Assembly: GCA_020628645.1 (NCBI GenBank)
Contig: JAHDES010000004.1
Span: forward strand, 1 to 64,000
Reading direction: 5' to 3'
DNA from: Saprospiraceae bacterium
GTDB lineage: Bacteria > Bacteroidota > Bacteroidia > Chitinophagales > Saprospiraceae
Length of the DNA stretch: 64,000 bases
A program made the translations under genes and the position numbers. Of this stretch, positions 37,712 through 49,400 are shown in pieces (positions within the stretch are counted from its first letter, which is position 1; the number at the start of each line of letters is the position of its first letter). The notes under the pieces were generated by a model. The model made no database searches, was not told where the DNA came from, and worked only from the letters and a program-made list of their open reading frames with translations.

Positions 37712-38686
37712 TTAAAAATCTTCATCCAAGGAGAATACTTGTTTTTTGCGATCGGTCATAACACCAGCTTTTTGATAATCACCAACTCGTTTTTCGAAGA
37801 AATTAGTTTTTCCTTGTAAAGAGATCATATCCATCCAAGGGAACGGATTTTCTACTTTATATTCTTTTTCTAAATTCAAGGCGACAAGCAAACGATCAGC
37901 CACAAATTCAATATACTGACACATTAATTCAGCATTCATACCAATCAATTTCACTGGTAAAGAATCTGAAACAAATTCTTTTTCCATATCGACTGCATCT
38001 GTGATAATGGTACGTACAGTATCATTGGGTAATTTTTGCTCTAAATGATTGTTATAAAGTAAACATGCAAAATCACAGTGCATTCCTTCATCTCTGGAAA
38101 TCAACTCATTTGAAAAGGATAAACCGGGCATCAAGCCTCGTTTTTTCAACCAAAAAATAGAACAAAATGATCCTGAGAAAAATATTCCTTCCACTGCTGC
38201 AAATGCAATTAAGCGTTCTGCAAAAGAACCATTCTCAATCCAACGTAAAGCCCAGTCCGCTTTTTTCTTGACACAATCAAGGTTTTCAATGGCTTTGAAT
38301 AGATAGTCTTTTTCTTTAGTATCTTTAATATACGTATCAATAAGAAGGGAATATGTTTCAGAATGGATATTTTCCATCATGATTTGGAAACCGTAGAAGA
38401 ATTTTGCTTCAGTGTATTGTACTTCACTAACAAAGTTTTCAGCAAGATTTTCATTGACGATTCCATCACTAGCAGCAAAAAATGCTAGTACATGTTTAAC
38501 GAAATGTTTTTCATCGTCATTTAATTTGTTCCAGTCGGCAAGATCAGCAGACAAATCAATTTCTTCTGCTGTCCAAAAACTAGCTTCTGATTTTTTATAG
38601 AACGCCCAAATATCGTCATGTTCAATTGGGAATAAAACAAACCGATTGGGGTTCTCTCGTAATATAGGCTCAACAAATTCGGTCAT
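37712..38686 (-). CDS. nrdB: Ribonucleoside-diphosphate reductase class Ia, beta subunit
   Basis: Small subunit holding the diiron-tyrosyl radical cofactor. I start it at ATG 38686 ([12 protein letters not shown]), giving 324 residues; the open frame runs 14 codons further. Ligand regions are visible: [57 protein letters not shown] (Glu, His, radical Tyr) and [11 protein letters not shown]. The [15 protein letters not shown] segment is eukaryote-like, as in other Bacteroidota. It precedes nrdA in the order nrdB-nrdA. The upstream DNA carries DnaA boxes. Confidence 0.96.
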   Translation of the reverse strand: MTEFVEPILRENPNRFVLFPIEHDDIWAFYKKSEASFWTAEEIDLSADLADWNKLNDDEKHFVKHVLAFFAASDGIVNENLAENFVSEVQYTEAKFFYGFQIMMENIHSETYSLLIDTYIKDTKEKDYLFKAIENLDCVKKKADWALRWIENGSFAERLIAFAAVEGIFFSGSFCSIFWLKKRGLMPGLSFSNELISRDEGMHCDFACLLYNNHLEQKLPNDTVRTIITDAVDMEKEFVSDSLPVKLIGMNAELMCQYIEFVADRLLVALNLEKEYKVENPFPWMDMISLQGKTNFFEKRVGDYQKAGVMTDRKKQVFSLDEDF

Positions 38687-39077
38687 GGTCGATTTTGTTT
38701 TTAAAGGATGAATAAATAGTTTAATCAAATAGAGTTATTTGAAATAACTGTAATCTGATTTTAATAAAAATGTGTGTCTTGACTTTGTACACAGCAATAC
38801 ATAATAATTTGTAAGACGATATTTAGTTGTCTACAAATAAAATATTTAGAAAGTCATCAATAGGACGACTAAACCAAAACAATGAAATTTATTAACACGA
38901 AATTTTATTGTTTTAGCAAAAAATATACTACTGTTTTGTGTAGGATTCCCGTGCAGTGTTTTGGTTAAAAAAGACTCACGGTTATAGGAGGCTTGATATC
39001 TTGCACTATTTAGCTTCCTTTATGACGCTAATTTACATAGAAAATAGCTTCTATGGTGGGTATAATTACTAACACCA

Positions 39078-39086
39078 TGTGGATAA
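39078..39086 (-). promoter_or_regulatory. DnaA box
   Basis: Exact match to TTATCCACA on the minus strand, about 390 nt upstream of nrdB. Confidence 0.55.
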
Positions 39087-39140
39087 CTTTCTCAAGCAAT
39101 TGATTTTCAATCAATTAACATTTTAGCTTTTTTTCCACAG

Positions 39141-39149
39141 TGTGGATAA
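39141..39149 (-). promoter_or_regulatory. DnaA box
   Basis: Exact match to TTATCCACA on the minus strand, abutting TTTTCCACA on the plus strand (39131-39139), which differs from the consensus at one base. Confidence 0.55.
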
Positions 39150-39210
39150 CTTAGTGTTAATAAAACAACAGCCATATCATCAAAATATTGAAATATAGTT
39201 TGTAATTGGC

Positions 39211-40188
39211 TTAAAACAAACGTTTTCGACGGAAAAACCATGCAAGCAAAAGACTGATAAGCAGCGAAAAGATGATAATATAGAAAAACATGTAGGGCGA
39301 ATCTCTAAATGGTAAAGGAACATTCATTCCATACAAACTTGCTACTAAAGTAGGGACCATTAATATAATTGTAATTAGGGTAAGACGCTGTATTACTACA
39401 TTCAGATTATTAGAAATGATGGAAGCATATGCTTCCATTGTGCCATTGAGGATATTGGTGTACACATTTGCCATCTCCAATGCCTGACTATTATCAATAA
39501 TAATATCTTCAAACAGATCTGTTAAATCTTCGTCTTTACGAATGCCTAGTACATCTACTCGTTTCAACTTCATTTTCAGAAGTTCATTCGAACTTAATGA
39601 ATTCACAAAATAGACTAAACTTTTTTCTATACTAAGTAGTTGTTTTAATTCTCGATTTCTACTAGAATTAAGTAATTCTCGTTCTATAAGATTTCGTTTT
39701 AAATTGAGTTTTTTCAGGCAATTCAAATACCGTAATACGGTCTGTTCAAAGAGACGTAAAACAAATGTTTTTTGATTAGATGGATCAAAATTTTTAATAC
39801 GATTTTCCAAGAATTTTTCCAATACTGGATTTTCAAAGGATGTAATTGTTATCACATGATCTGGTGTCAGAATTATACCGATGGGTACAGTGATGTAAAT
39901 CGCCTCTACTTCTGAATTAGTTTCACTTAAAATGGGCGTATTTAAAACAATTAATCTTACATCATCTTCTACTTCATAACGAGAACGTTCGTCAATATCC
40001 AGAGAGTCTGTCAAGAAATCTAATGGAATGTCGAATCGCTGTGCTAATTCTTCTAATTCTTCTAAGTTAAAAGGAGCTGATATGTTAATCCAGCAAGAAG
40101 ATGTTGCATCTTCTACAAACCTAAGTTTACCTTCTTTTTTAACAATATACTGGATCATACGCACAAACATACAACTTCTATGGCGCAT
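39211..40188 (-). CDS. corA: CorA-family magnesium/cobalt transporter
   Basis: Inner-membrane divalent cation channel. The soluble N-terminal domain is followed by two C-terminal transmembrane helices with the signature YGMNVPL between them and a basic tail (FRRKRLF). The open frame gives 325 residues. The ATG at 40158 (MIQYIVKKEG, 315 residues) is an equally good or better start because MRHRSCMFVR has no homologous look. It lies downstream of the giant SprB-repeat gene but is separated from it by a terminator. Confidence 0.93.
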   Translation of the reverse strand: MRHRSCMFVRMIQYIVKKEGKLRFVEDATSSCWINISAPFNLEELEELAQRFDIPLDFLTDSLDIDERSRYEVEDDVRLIVLNTPILSETNSEVEAIYITVPIGIILTPDHVITITSFENPVLEKFLENRIKNFDPSNQKTFVLRLFEQTVLRYLNCLKKLNLKRNLIERELLNSSRNRELKQLLSIEKSLVYFVNSLSSNELLKMKLKRVDVLGIRKDEDLTDLFEDIIIDNSQALEMANVYTNILNGTMEAYASIISNNLNVVIQRLTLITIILMVPTLVASLYGMNVPLPFRDSPYMFFYIIIFSLLISLLLAWFFRRKRLF

Positions 40189-40265
40189 GACAAATTAAGG
40201 GAAAGTTAATTTTAAAGGGAAAATTATACCGAATATAAAAAATCCTTTAGTTTATAATTTACGAT

Positions 40266-40349
40266 TTTTTCAAATCGGCATTATACGGTTAAGGTGTGAT
40301 TTACGAAATCACTTAATCAATTTCGTATTATACGCAGATTTGAAGAAAA
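40266..40349. repeat. Imperfect palindromic element between the giant gene and corA
   Basis: The outer arms TTTTTCAAATC (40266-40276) and GATTTGAAGAAAA (40337-40349) pair. The inner arms around GTGATTT-ACG-AAATCAC, with flanking TTAA, form a strong hairpin. It looks like another small mobile or structural element of about 84 bp. No second copy was found in the window. Confidence 0.5.
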
Positions 40350-40367
40350 GTATCTTTGTCTAAAAGA

Positions 40368-40404
40368 AAAGGTGTTTTGCCAATGATAATGACAAAACAC
40401 CTTT
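40368..40404 (-). terminator. Terminator of the giant SprB-repeat gene
   Basis: AAAGGTGTTTTG and CAAAACACCTTT form a perfect 12-bp stem. On the minus strand it is followed by a T-rich tail (TTTTCTTTTAG). It begins 23 nt after the stop codon at 40427. Confidence 0.8.
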
Positions 40405-40426
40405 CTTTATTGGACAAAACTATTAA

Positions 40427-43400
40427 TTAGTGGATAACTACAATTTTACGACTGATTTGTCCAGTTTCTGCTTGTAGGTTTACAAAATAAGTACCTTCAA
40501 CTAAATCTGCGACATCAATATTAAGTTGAATATCTTTAGAATTAGTTGTTTGTATAAATACTTCTTGTCCTAAAATATTTAATAATCTTATATTTACTGA
40601 TTCTGTTCGACTTAAAGATGCATTAATAGATAGTTGATTTCGAACTGGATTAGGGAAAATCGCTAAAGATTCAATTATATCTAAATCATTCACTGATATA
40701 GTTGGATCAATTAAGAATGTATGAACTACTTCACATCCATTTGCATCTGTTACAATTACAGCGTGCTCCCCTACTGTAAGATTTTCATTAAATGGAAAAG
40801 TACTTCCGTCTTCCCAAAGATAAGTGTGTGGGCCTATTCCACCTTGTACAATAGTATTAACGATGAAACCTTGATTTCCAGCTCCTGATTGTATTTCTAT
40901 ATCAACCATGATCGCTGAAGGTTCTTCCACAATTTGAGTAACACCATATGAACATCCTTCTGCATCTGTAATAAATAAAGTATATGATCCAGCAGGTATA
41001 TTTTCTATCGTACTAGTGTTAGCACCATTAGACCATTCAAAAGTATAAGGAGCTATACCACCACCTACTGTCGTAGAAATAGAACCATCTGAACCTCCAT
41101 TACAACTTACATTTGTATGTTGAACATCAATAGCAATTTGAGATGGATTATTAACGACATCTACCGAATTAATTTGAGTACAGCCATTCGCATCTGTGAT
41201 AGTAGCTTCATAATTACCAGTTTCTAAACCAGTAATTACAGCACCTTCCATTCCATTACTCCATAAATAAGAATATGGTCCAGTTCCTCCTGTTGGGATA
41301 GCTTGAGCGATTGCTCCATCTCCACAATCACTATCGAGCGCTTCCATACTAATTTCGAGTTCCTCTGGTTCTTCTACATTTAAGATTAATATTTCTTCGC
41401 ATCCAAATTGATCCGTTACAGTTAATTCATAATCTCCTGCCACTAGCCCTGTTTGGTTGGTACCACTCAAGCCTGTAAGCCAAACAATATCATAAGGTTC
41501 AGAGCCACCTACAGGATTAAGTACAATTTCTCCATCAGATCCTCCGTTACAACTCACTGATCGAATATCATAAGTAACCATAAATCCTCCACAATCAACA
41601 GGGCCTTCCTCTACAGTAATTCCAGAAGTTGCAGTACATCCATTTTCATCAGTTATGACAACTATATAAATACCGCTTGGTAAATCACTAATATCTTGAG
41701 TCATCATGCCATTATCCCATACGAAAGTATAATCGCCCGTTCCGCCAGTCACTTCAGTTATAACAGCACCATCTCCAGCATTAGGACTTGATTCATTTTG
41801 AGCCGTCAAATTGATTTGAATGGCCGCTGGTTCTGTAACTTCTGCTTGGATAACCGTCGAACAATCTTCTTGATCGGTTACTGTTACGCTATATTGTCCT
41901 GCTGAAAGATCAGTTGCTGTTGCTCCAATTTCACTTGCATGACTCCAGTCGTAACTGTAAGGTTCTGTACCACCTGCTGGACTCACCGTAATTGTACCAT
42001 CTGAATCGCCATTACAGGATACCATTGTAGTAACTGCATTTGCACTAAAGCCAGCACAACCGACAGCACCTGCTTGTACTTCCACTTCATTTGTAGAGCT
42101 ACAACCATTAGCATCCGTTACCACTAGAGTATAGATTCCAGGAGGAAGATCACTTATATCTTGCGTACTCATTCCATTATCCCATGCATACATGTAAGGA
42201 GATGTACCTCCTTCTACCATAGCTGTAATCGCACCATCATTTTCGCCTTGTGAACTCTCATCTTGAGCTGATAAAGACAATACAAGAACGGCTGGTTCTG
42301 AAACTTCTGCTTGGATAACCGTCGAACAATCTTCTTGATCGGTTACTGTTACGCTATATTGTCCTGCTGGAAGGTCAGTTGCTGTTGCTCCTATTTCACT
42401 TGCATGACTCCAGTCGTAATTGTAAGGTTCTGTACCACCTGCTGGACTCACCGTAATTGTACCATTTGAATCGCCATTACATGATACCATAGTTGACTCT
42501 GCACTTGCACTAAAGCCTGCACAACCGACAGCACCTGCTTGTACTTCCACTTCATTTGTAGTGCTACACCCATTGGCATCTGTTACCACTAGGGTATAGA
42601 TTCCAGGTGGAAGATCACTTATATCTTGCGTACTCATGCCGTTATCCCATGCATACATGTAAGGAGATGTACCTCCTTCTACTGTAGAAGTAATCGCACC
42701 ATCATTTTCGCCTTGTGAACTCTCATCTTGAGCTAACAAAGACAATACAAGAACGGCTGGTTCTGTAACTTCTGCTTGGATAACCGTCGAACAATCTTCT
42801 TGATCGGTTACTGTTACGCTATATTGTCCTGCTGGAAGGTCAGTTGCTGTTGCTCCTATTTCACTTGCATGACTCCAGTCGTAATTGTAAGGTTCTGTAC
42901 CACCTGCTGGACTCACCGTAATTGTACCATTTGAATCGCCATTACATGATACCATAGTTGACTCTGCACTTGCACTAAAGCCTGCACAACCGACAGCACC
43001 TGCTTGTACTTCCACTTCATTTGTAGTGCTACACCCATTGGCATCTGTTACCACTAGGGTATAGATTCCAGGTGGAAGATCACTTATATCTTGCGTACTC
43101 ATGCCGTTATCCCATGCATACATGTAAGGAGATGTACCTCCTTCTACTGTAGAAGTAATCGCACCATCATTTTCGCCCATCATAGATTCATCTTGAGCAT
43201 TCAATGAAATTGCTAAAGCATCTGGTTGGTTAACATCAATAGAAAGTTCTAAAGGACATCCATTTTCATCAGTAATAGTTACGACATAAGTGCCACTTTC
43301 GAGATCTTCTAGGGAAAGCCCTGTGGCTTCATTATCCCAATTAGCAGTAAAGGGAGCAGTTCCACCTATTAATTCTAATTGAATTGTACCATCATTACCT

Positions 43401-46400
43401 CCATTACAACTTACATCCATTACTTGTTCTTGAACTGCAAAACCAATACATGGATCATCAGCATCTAAAATAATAACTTCCACTTCTGTAGTACATTCAT
43501 TGGCATCAGTTATAATACAATTATAAGTACCGGGAGAAAGATTAGTTATTGTATTTCCTGTTTCATTAGTTGACCAACTATAAGTAAAGGGGCCCGTACC
43601 ACCTGTATTTATCGTAATAGAAGCTGTTCCATCAGCAGCATTTGGCAATGAAACATCTGTTTTATCAACAGTAAAATCTAAGGTTGCAGGTTCTTCAATC
43701 GAAACTACTGTTTCAGAAGAACAATTGTAACCGTCTGTAACTGTAACTCCAATAGCTCCAGCAGGAAGATTAGTTGCTTCCAATCCAGTCTGTCCATCTT
43801 CCCATTCAACAGTATATTCTTCAGATAGACTACTGATAACGACAAGCGCTTGTCCATCATTTTCACCATTACAACTAACAGGAACTATTTGAGTATTCAC
43901 CTCAAAATTAGCACAAGGATCAGCTCCAGCCTCAATTTCAAATATATACTCTTCGGCACAATTATTTTCATCAGTTACGGTAATAGAATACATACCCGAA
44001 GGTAGATTATTTATATCTGCACCATTTTCATCTGTACTCCAAGAATAGGTATAAGAACCTGTACCTCCAGAAACGGTTACACTTGCTGTACCATCATTTT
44101 CGCCTAATAAAGTTTCATCTGTAACTTCTAATTGAACAATAAGTTGATCGGGCTGCTCTACTTCAAATTCAAGAATACTGATACAATCATTTTGATCAAT
44201 TACACTTACTGAATATGTACCTGCATCTAGATTTTGAGCAAGATTAGTTGTGCTTACGCCATCACTCCATTCATAATTGTATGGCTCAGTACCACCAATA
44301 GGCACCACATTGATTTCACCTGATTGATCGCCAAAACAAGTAAGATTAGTGATTTGCCCTTCTGTTTCAAAACCAGCACAAGGATCAACAATTTCAGAAA
44401 TTGTTACTTCATCAACAATCGTACAATCATTTTCATCCGTTACAGTTACCATGTAAGTTCCTGAGGCTAGATTGTTAATGGATGCTGTTGTTTCGTCTGT
44501 ATTCCATAAATAGCTAAATTCTCCTGTTCCTCCACTAGGAACTGCAGTTGCAGTACCATCCATTGCACCAGATGAAGAAACATTAGTCGAATTAATGTTT
44601 AAATCTAAAGCAGGTGCATCATTGATTGTAATAGATGTCATTTGAATACATCCTTTACTATCTGCTACTTCAATATTGTATGTTCCAGCAGCTAAAGTAG
44701 ATTGAGTATCCCCTAAGTCTTCATTATTCCACATGTAAGTAAATGGACCTTCTCCACCACTTGTTGAAATTTGTGCAAACCCAGTTTGATCACCATTACA
44801 AAGTACATTTTCAGCTACAAAGTCTATGGAAAAACCGCTACAATCATATTCTTCAATTATTACTTCAGCCAATTTAGAACAATTATTTTCATCTGTTATT
44901 GTAATTAAATATGTACCGGGCTCAAGATTTGTAGCACTATTTGAGGATATACTATTTTCCCAATTATAAGTATAAGTTCCAGTACCTCCAGAAACATCTA
45001 GATTTATTGTGCCATCATTAGCATCAACTTCCGTTTCTGCAGTAGCAGTAACTTGGACAATTATTTCATCTGGTGCACCAATTTGTACATCCATAGAAGT
45101 TGTACAACCTAATTCATCAGTAACTTCTACTGAATAATCACCAGCCGCTAAATTATCGGCAGTTGCTGTTGTATTTCCATTACTCCAAAGATAGGAATAT
45201 GGTTCTGTACCTCCCTGAGGATTGACTGTTGCACTACCAGTAGCAGCGTCAAAACAATCAGTATCAGAAGTAGTTATTTGAAGTGCAAGAGCAGCACAAG
45301 GATCACTAGTTTCTTCAACAAGAATTTGATTTACAGCAATACAGCCATTTTCATCTGATACTGTAACAGAGTAAGTTCCAGCAGTAAGTCCAGAAATTGT
45401 TTGAGTAGTTTCAGAATTACTCCATAGATAAGCAATCGTCCCCATACCGCCTGATGAATTTGCAGTAGCAGTACCATCACTATTTCCATTACCACTTACA
45501 GGAGTAGAAGAAACATCTACCGTAAATGGAATAGTTGGAGCTGTAACATCGACTTCTATCGAACTTGTACAATCGTTTGCATCTGTTACTGTAACTGCAT
45601 AACTACCCTGAAACAAATTAAGACGTGTTCTTGAAGTCTCTCCTGTATTCCAGGAATAATTATAAGGTTCCAATCCACCACTTGCATCAATACTAACTCG
45701 ACCTGTTTGTTCACCGAAACAAAGTATATTAGTAACATTAGCGTCTATTTCAAATTCTAGACATGGATTTGGAAGATCATCAATAACGACTTCATCAATC
45801 AAAGTACAATTATTTTGGTCAGTGACCGTAACGGTATACGTTCCAGGAGCTAGATTATCAATCGTTGCAGTATTTTGTGAATTAGACCATGCATAAGAAA
45901 ACGTTCCTGTTCCACCACTTGCAATTGCTGTAGCCTCTCCATCAGTTAAACCAAATGCAGAAATATTTTCTTTATCAAAACTTAGGCTTATAGGGCTAGG
46001 TTCAAAAATACTAATGGTAATTAACTCGCCACAACCAGATGCATCAGAAACTTGTACTTGGTAAGAACCTGCATCTAAATTGGATTGATTAGGTGTTGTA
46101 GCACCATTAGTCCAAATATATTCAATAGGAGGAACACCACCCATAACCTCAATAGAAATAGAGCCATTTGCATCACCATTACAAGTGATATTATTTTTCG
46201 TAGAATTTACATTTAACACATCACAATCATATGCCTCAACTTCTAGGTTAAATGATGTAATACATCCGCCTCCATATATAGTTACTGGATAAATGCCTGG
46301 GGATAAATTTTCATTAAAATTCCCATTTAAATCTGAATCCGCCCATTCATAGGTAAAAGGCCCATTACCTACAGGTTCTAATAAAATACTACCATCACTT

Positions 46401-49400
46401 ATTCCTACACCACTTGCATTATTAATAACAGGTGTTATATCAATAGGAGAACCAGAAGTTATTTCAAAGGTTTCTATTACTTCACAATCTCCACCATCCG
46501 TCACTGAGACGGTATAAGTTCCGGGAGATAAACCGGGAGCTTCAGGTCCAAAAAGAAAAACATCTTGAAAATTAGTCCAGATTGTAGAATATTCTCCGTC
46601 TCCTCCCGCAGGGTCAACTTCTGCTATCCCAAAAGGTAAATTGGTACAACCAATATTGCTATAGCTTAAATTTATATCAAAACCAGTACAATCTGAGAAA
46701 GGGAAAGCTTCTTCACCTGTAACTGTACATCCATTATCATCTGTTATAGTGACGGTATACGTTCCACCACCTAAACCAGTAATGGATGAAGTAAATTCAT
46801 TAGTACTCCAATTATAAAGATAAGGTTCTGCTCCACCACTAACTACAGCTGTAAGTTCACCATCAGGAGCTCCTTGAGAGGATTGATCAACTTTATTGAT
46901 GCTTAGTGACATACTAGGTGGTTGCGTAATATTAACTTCTTCTATGCCAGTACATCCTTTTGCATCAGTCACAGTTAAGGTGTAAGTTCCTTCATCAAGA
47001 CCTCCTGCCATATTAGATATAGCTCCATTACTCCATTGATAAAAATATGGAGAATTCCCACCGCCTGCACTCGCTGAAACTGCACCGTCACTGGCGTCAA
47101 AACAAGTGACATCAAATTTTGTAACATCTATATCAATAACGGAGGTACATTCAAAATCAAAAATAATAGCAGAATCCACTTTCATACATCCTCTATCGTC
47201 GGTAACAGTTACATAATATGTTCCAGCTTCTAAGCCCGTTACCTGATAACCAGTATCGCCATTAGACCATACCGCAGGGAAGTTATTAGACATACCAGAA
47301 CCACCCGTAATAGTTAATAAAGCAAATCCATCATTTCCACCTACTGCTGTAGTATTGCCTGTAGACACAAGCGTTTCAATAGATAAAGGTTGACGGAGTA
47401 TAATAGTTTCGCTTAATGTACAACCTATAGCATCTGTAACTGTCACGCTATAATCACCTTCACATAAGTTGTCTAGGTTTTCCAAATCTGTAATATTGCC
47501 AACGGGACCATCCCATTCTACAGTATAGGCTCCAGGATTTAGGCCTGTAATATTAAGTTGAATAGACCCATCACATTCATTAGCACAATTGGGATCTTGG
47601 CTCGTTACAGACATTTCTCCTAAACAACCATCTTCAATATTGATATTGTCAATATAAATAGCATTTCCATTGGCAGATTTATTTATAATGGCAATAGTAA
47701 CTGAAGGAACACCTTGATATTCCGTCAAATTAATTCTTTCATTTCTCCAATCAAAGATCAAAGGAGTAAAATAAGTATCTTGATATTCACCAACCGCACT
47801 TAAATCTAATCCCCATTTTTTATAAACTAAATCAGGAAAAGTAGCGCCACAATCTGTAGAAATACGAACTTCTAATGTATCTTGACTCATAGGATCTCTA
47901 GGACGATAGGCAACATCAAAACTCAATTCTGCATTAATCAAATTACTAAAATCTAAAGGTGTTGTTTGTATTAAGTCTTGTGTTCCAGCAGCACTAAGCA
48001 CCCCAAATTCACTATTAAAACTAGAATAATTATCTATAGTGAGACATTTTGTTACTACATTAATATCATATACAGCATCTTCTACTTCCCATTTAAATAT
48101 GTCATTATCAGGATTGACTGTAGTAAGTCCAGCAGGAGAAGGATTGGCTTGACCACTTTCATAATCTTCGGAGATAGGAGCTTGTTCAACTGAAATCACT
48201 TCTATTTCAATTACTCTTTTATCATTGATTGTTAGATCATCTTGTTCACCATTAGGATTAGATACTTCAACTTCAAATTCAAAGGTAGAAGATGGAGCCG
48301 TAAAAGATTGAAGGGTAACTAATTCAGATTCTCCTTTTTCTAAATTTCCTGACCAAAGAATGTTTGCGATAACCATTCCATTTACTTTATGCTTTATACG
48401 AGCTGAAGTTAATTCATTCTCACCCACTTGATTACTGAATAAGATAACTGGAGTCACTTCTTCTCCATCACATGCTTTTCCATTAGGAGCAACAATCTCT
48501 ATAATACCAGCGTCATTGTTTACAACCACTGGTCCACCGCCACCAGGATTACTAACACCTCCACCACCAGATTGGAAGCATGTAGATGAAGCGACTGCAG
48601 CATTTTGAGCTAATGGAGCCCGACTTATCCAAGTTCCAGTTGTAGGACTAGCTGTTGAACCTGTCAATACAGCGCGCATTACTGCAATTTGCTGATTTGT
48701 AAATGAAGTCACACAAGAATTACTTGAATAATCCATGTAATTAACATAAATATGTTCTTCTCCACAAGAACTAGGTCCCATAGGGTATCCTCCTCCATTA
48801 CAACTAGGCCCTCCACCTGGTGCATTGGACGTAGGGGTAGCCTGATTTGGTGTATCAGATAAACCATCATCTGAACCACAATCACCTGAAAAGGTGTGCG
48901 GTAAACCAAGATAGTGTCCTACTTCATGTGTAATTACTGAGCTACCCGTTCCTACAAAATTATTATCAGTAACTACCCCATCTCGAGGTTGCCCAACAGC
49001 ATAACCTGAAGGTAAATAGGCAAAACCTGCTACACCACCCCATTCAGGTGTACCCCAAATTGGAATAATCCAAATATTTAAATATTTACTGGTAGGATAT
49101 TGTGTAAATGAAGCTGGCTTGATGGTATTTTCAATATAACTATCCGAAACATTATTGCCAAATTCTGTATATCGTTCAATACCTGTAGAAGGTTGGTTTT
49201 GAGCATCTAGTTCTGCTAAACAAAAACGAATTCCTGCATTTCCTACTACATCTTTCCAACGGTCAGGTGTGGCTGCGAAATCGTTATTGGTAGCTGAAAA
49301 ATTTGCATTTAACACATCAATTTCTGCTGCTACATCTGCATCTGTTACAGGTAAAGAAGAATCATTAATGATATGAAAAACGACAGGAACTGTAATTATC

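Larger units (their letters stand above)
38687..39210. promoter_or_regulatory. Long upstream region of nrdBA with DnaA boxes
   Basis: A gene-free region of 524 nt between nrdB and corA. It is AT-rich and contains two exact DnaA boxes, both as TGTGGATAA (39078-39086 and 39141-39149). A near-match TTTTCCACA on the other strand (39131-39139) sits against the second, forming a small palindromic cluster. No NrdR box pair or cobalamin riboswitch was recognised. In E. coli, DnaA regulates nrdAB directly. A replication-related site is an alternative reading. Confidence 0.5.

Noticed and set aside
38687-39060. Cobalamin riboswitch or NrdR box upstream of nrdBA
   Set aside because: I looked for the B12-box core and for paired NrdR-type 16-mers and found neither.
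47978-48193. Plus-strand open frame inside the giant gene
   Set aside because: Shadow frame antisense to a conserved repeat protein, with no motif of its own.
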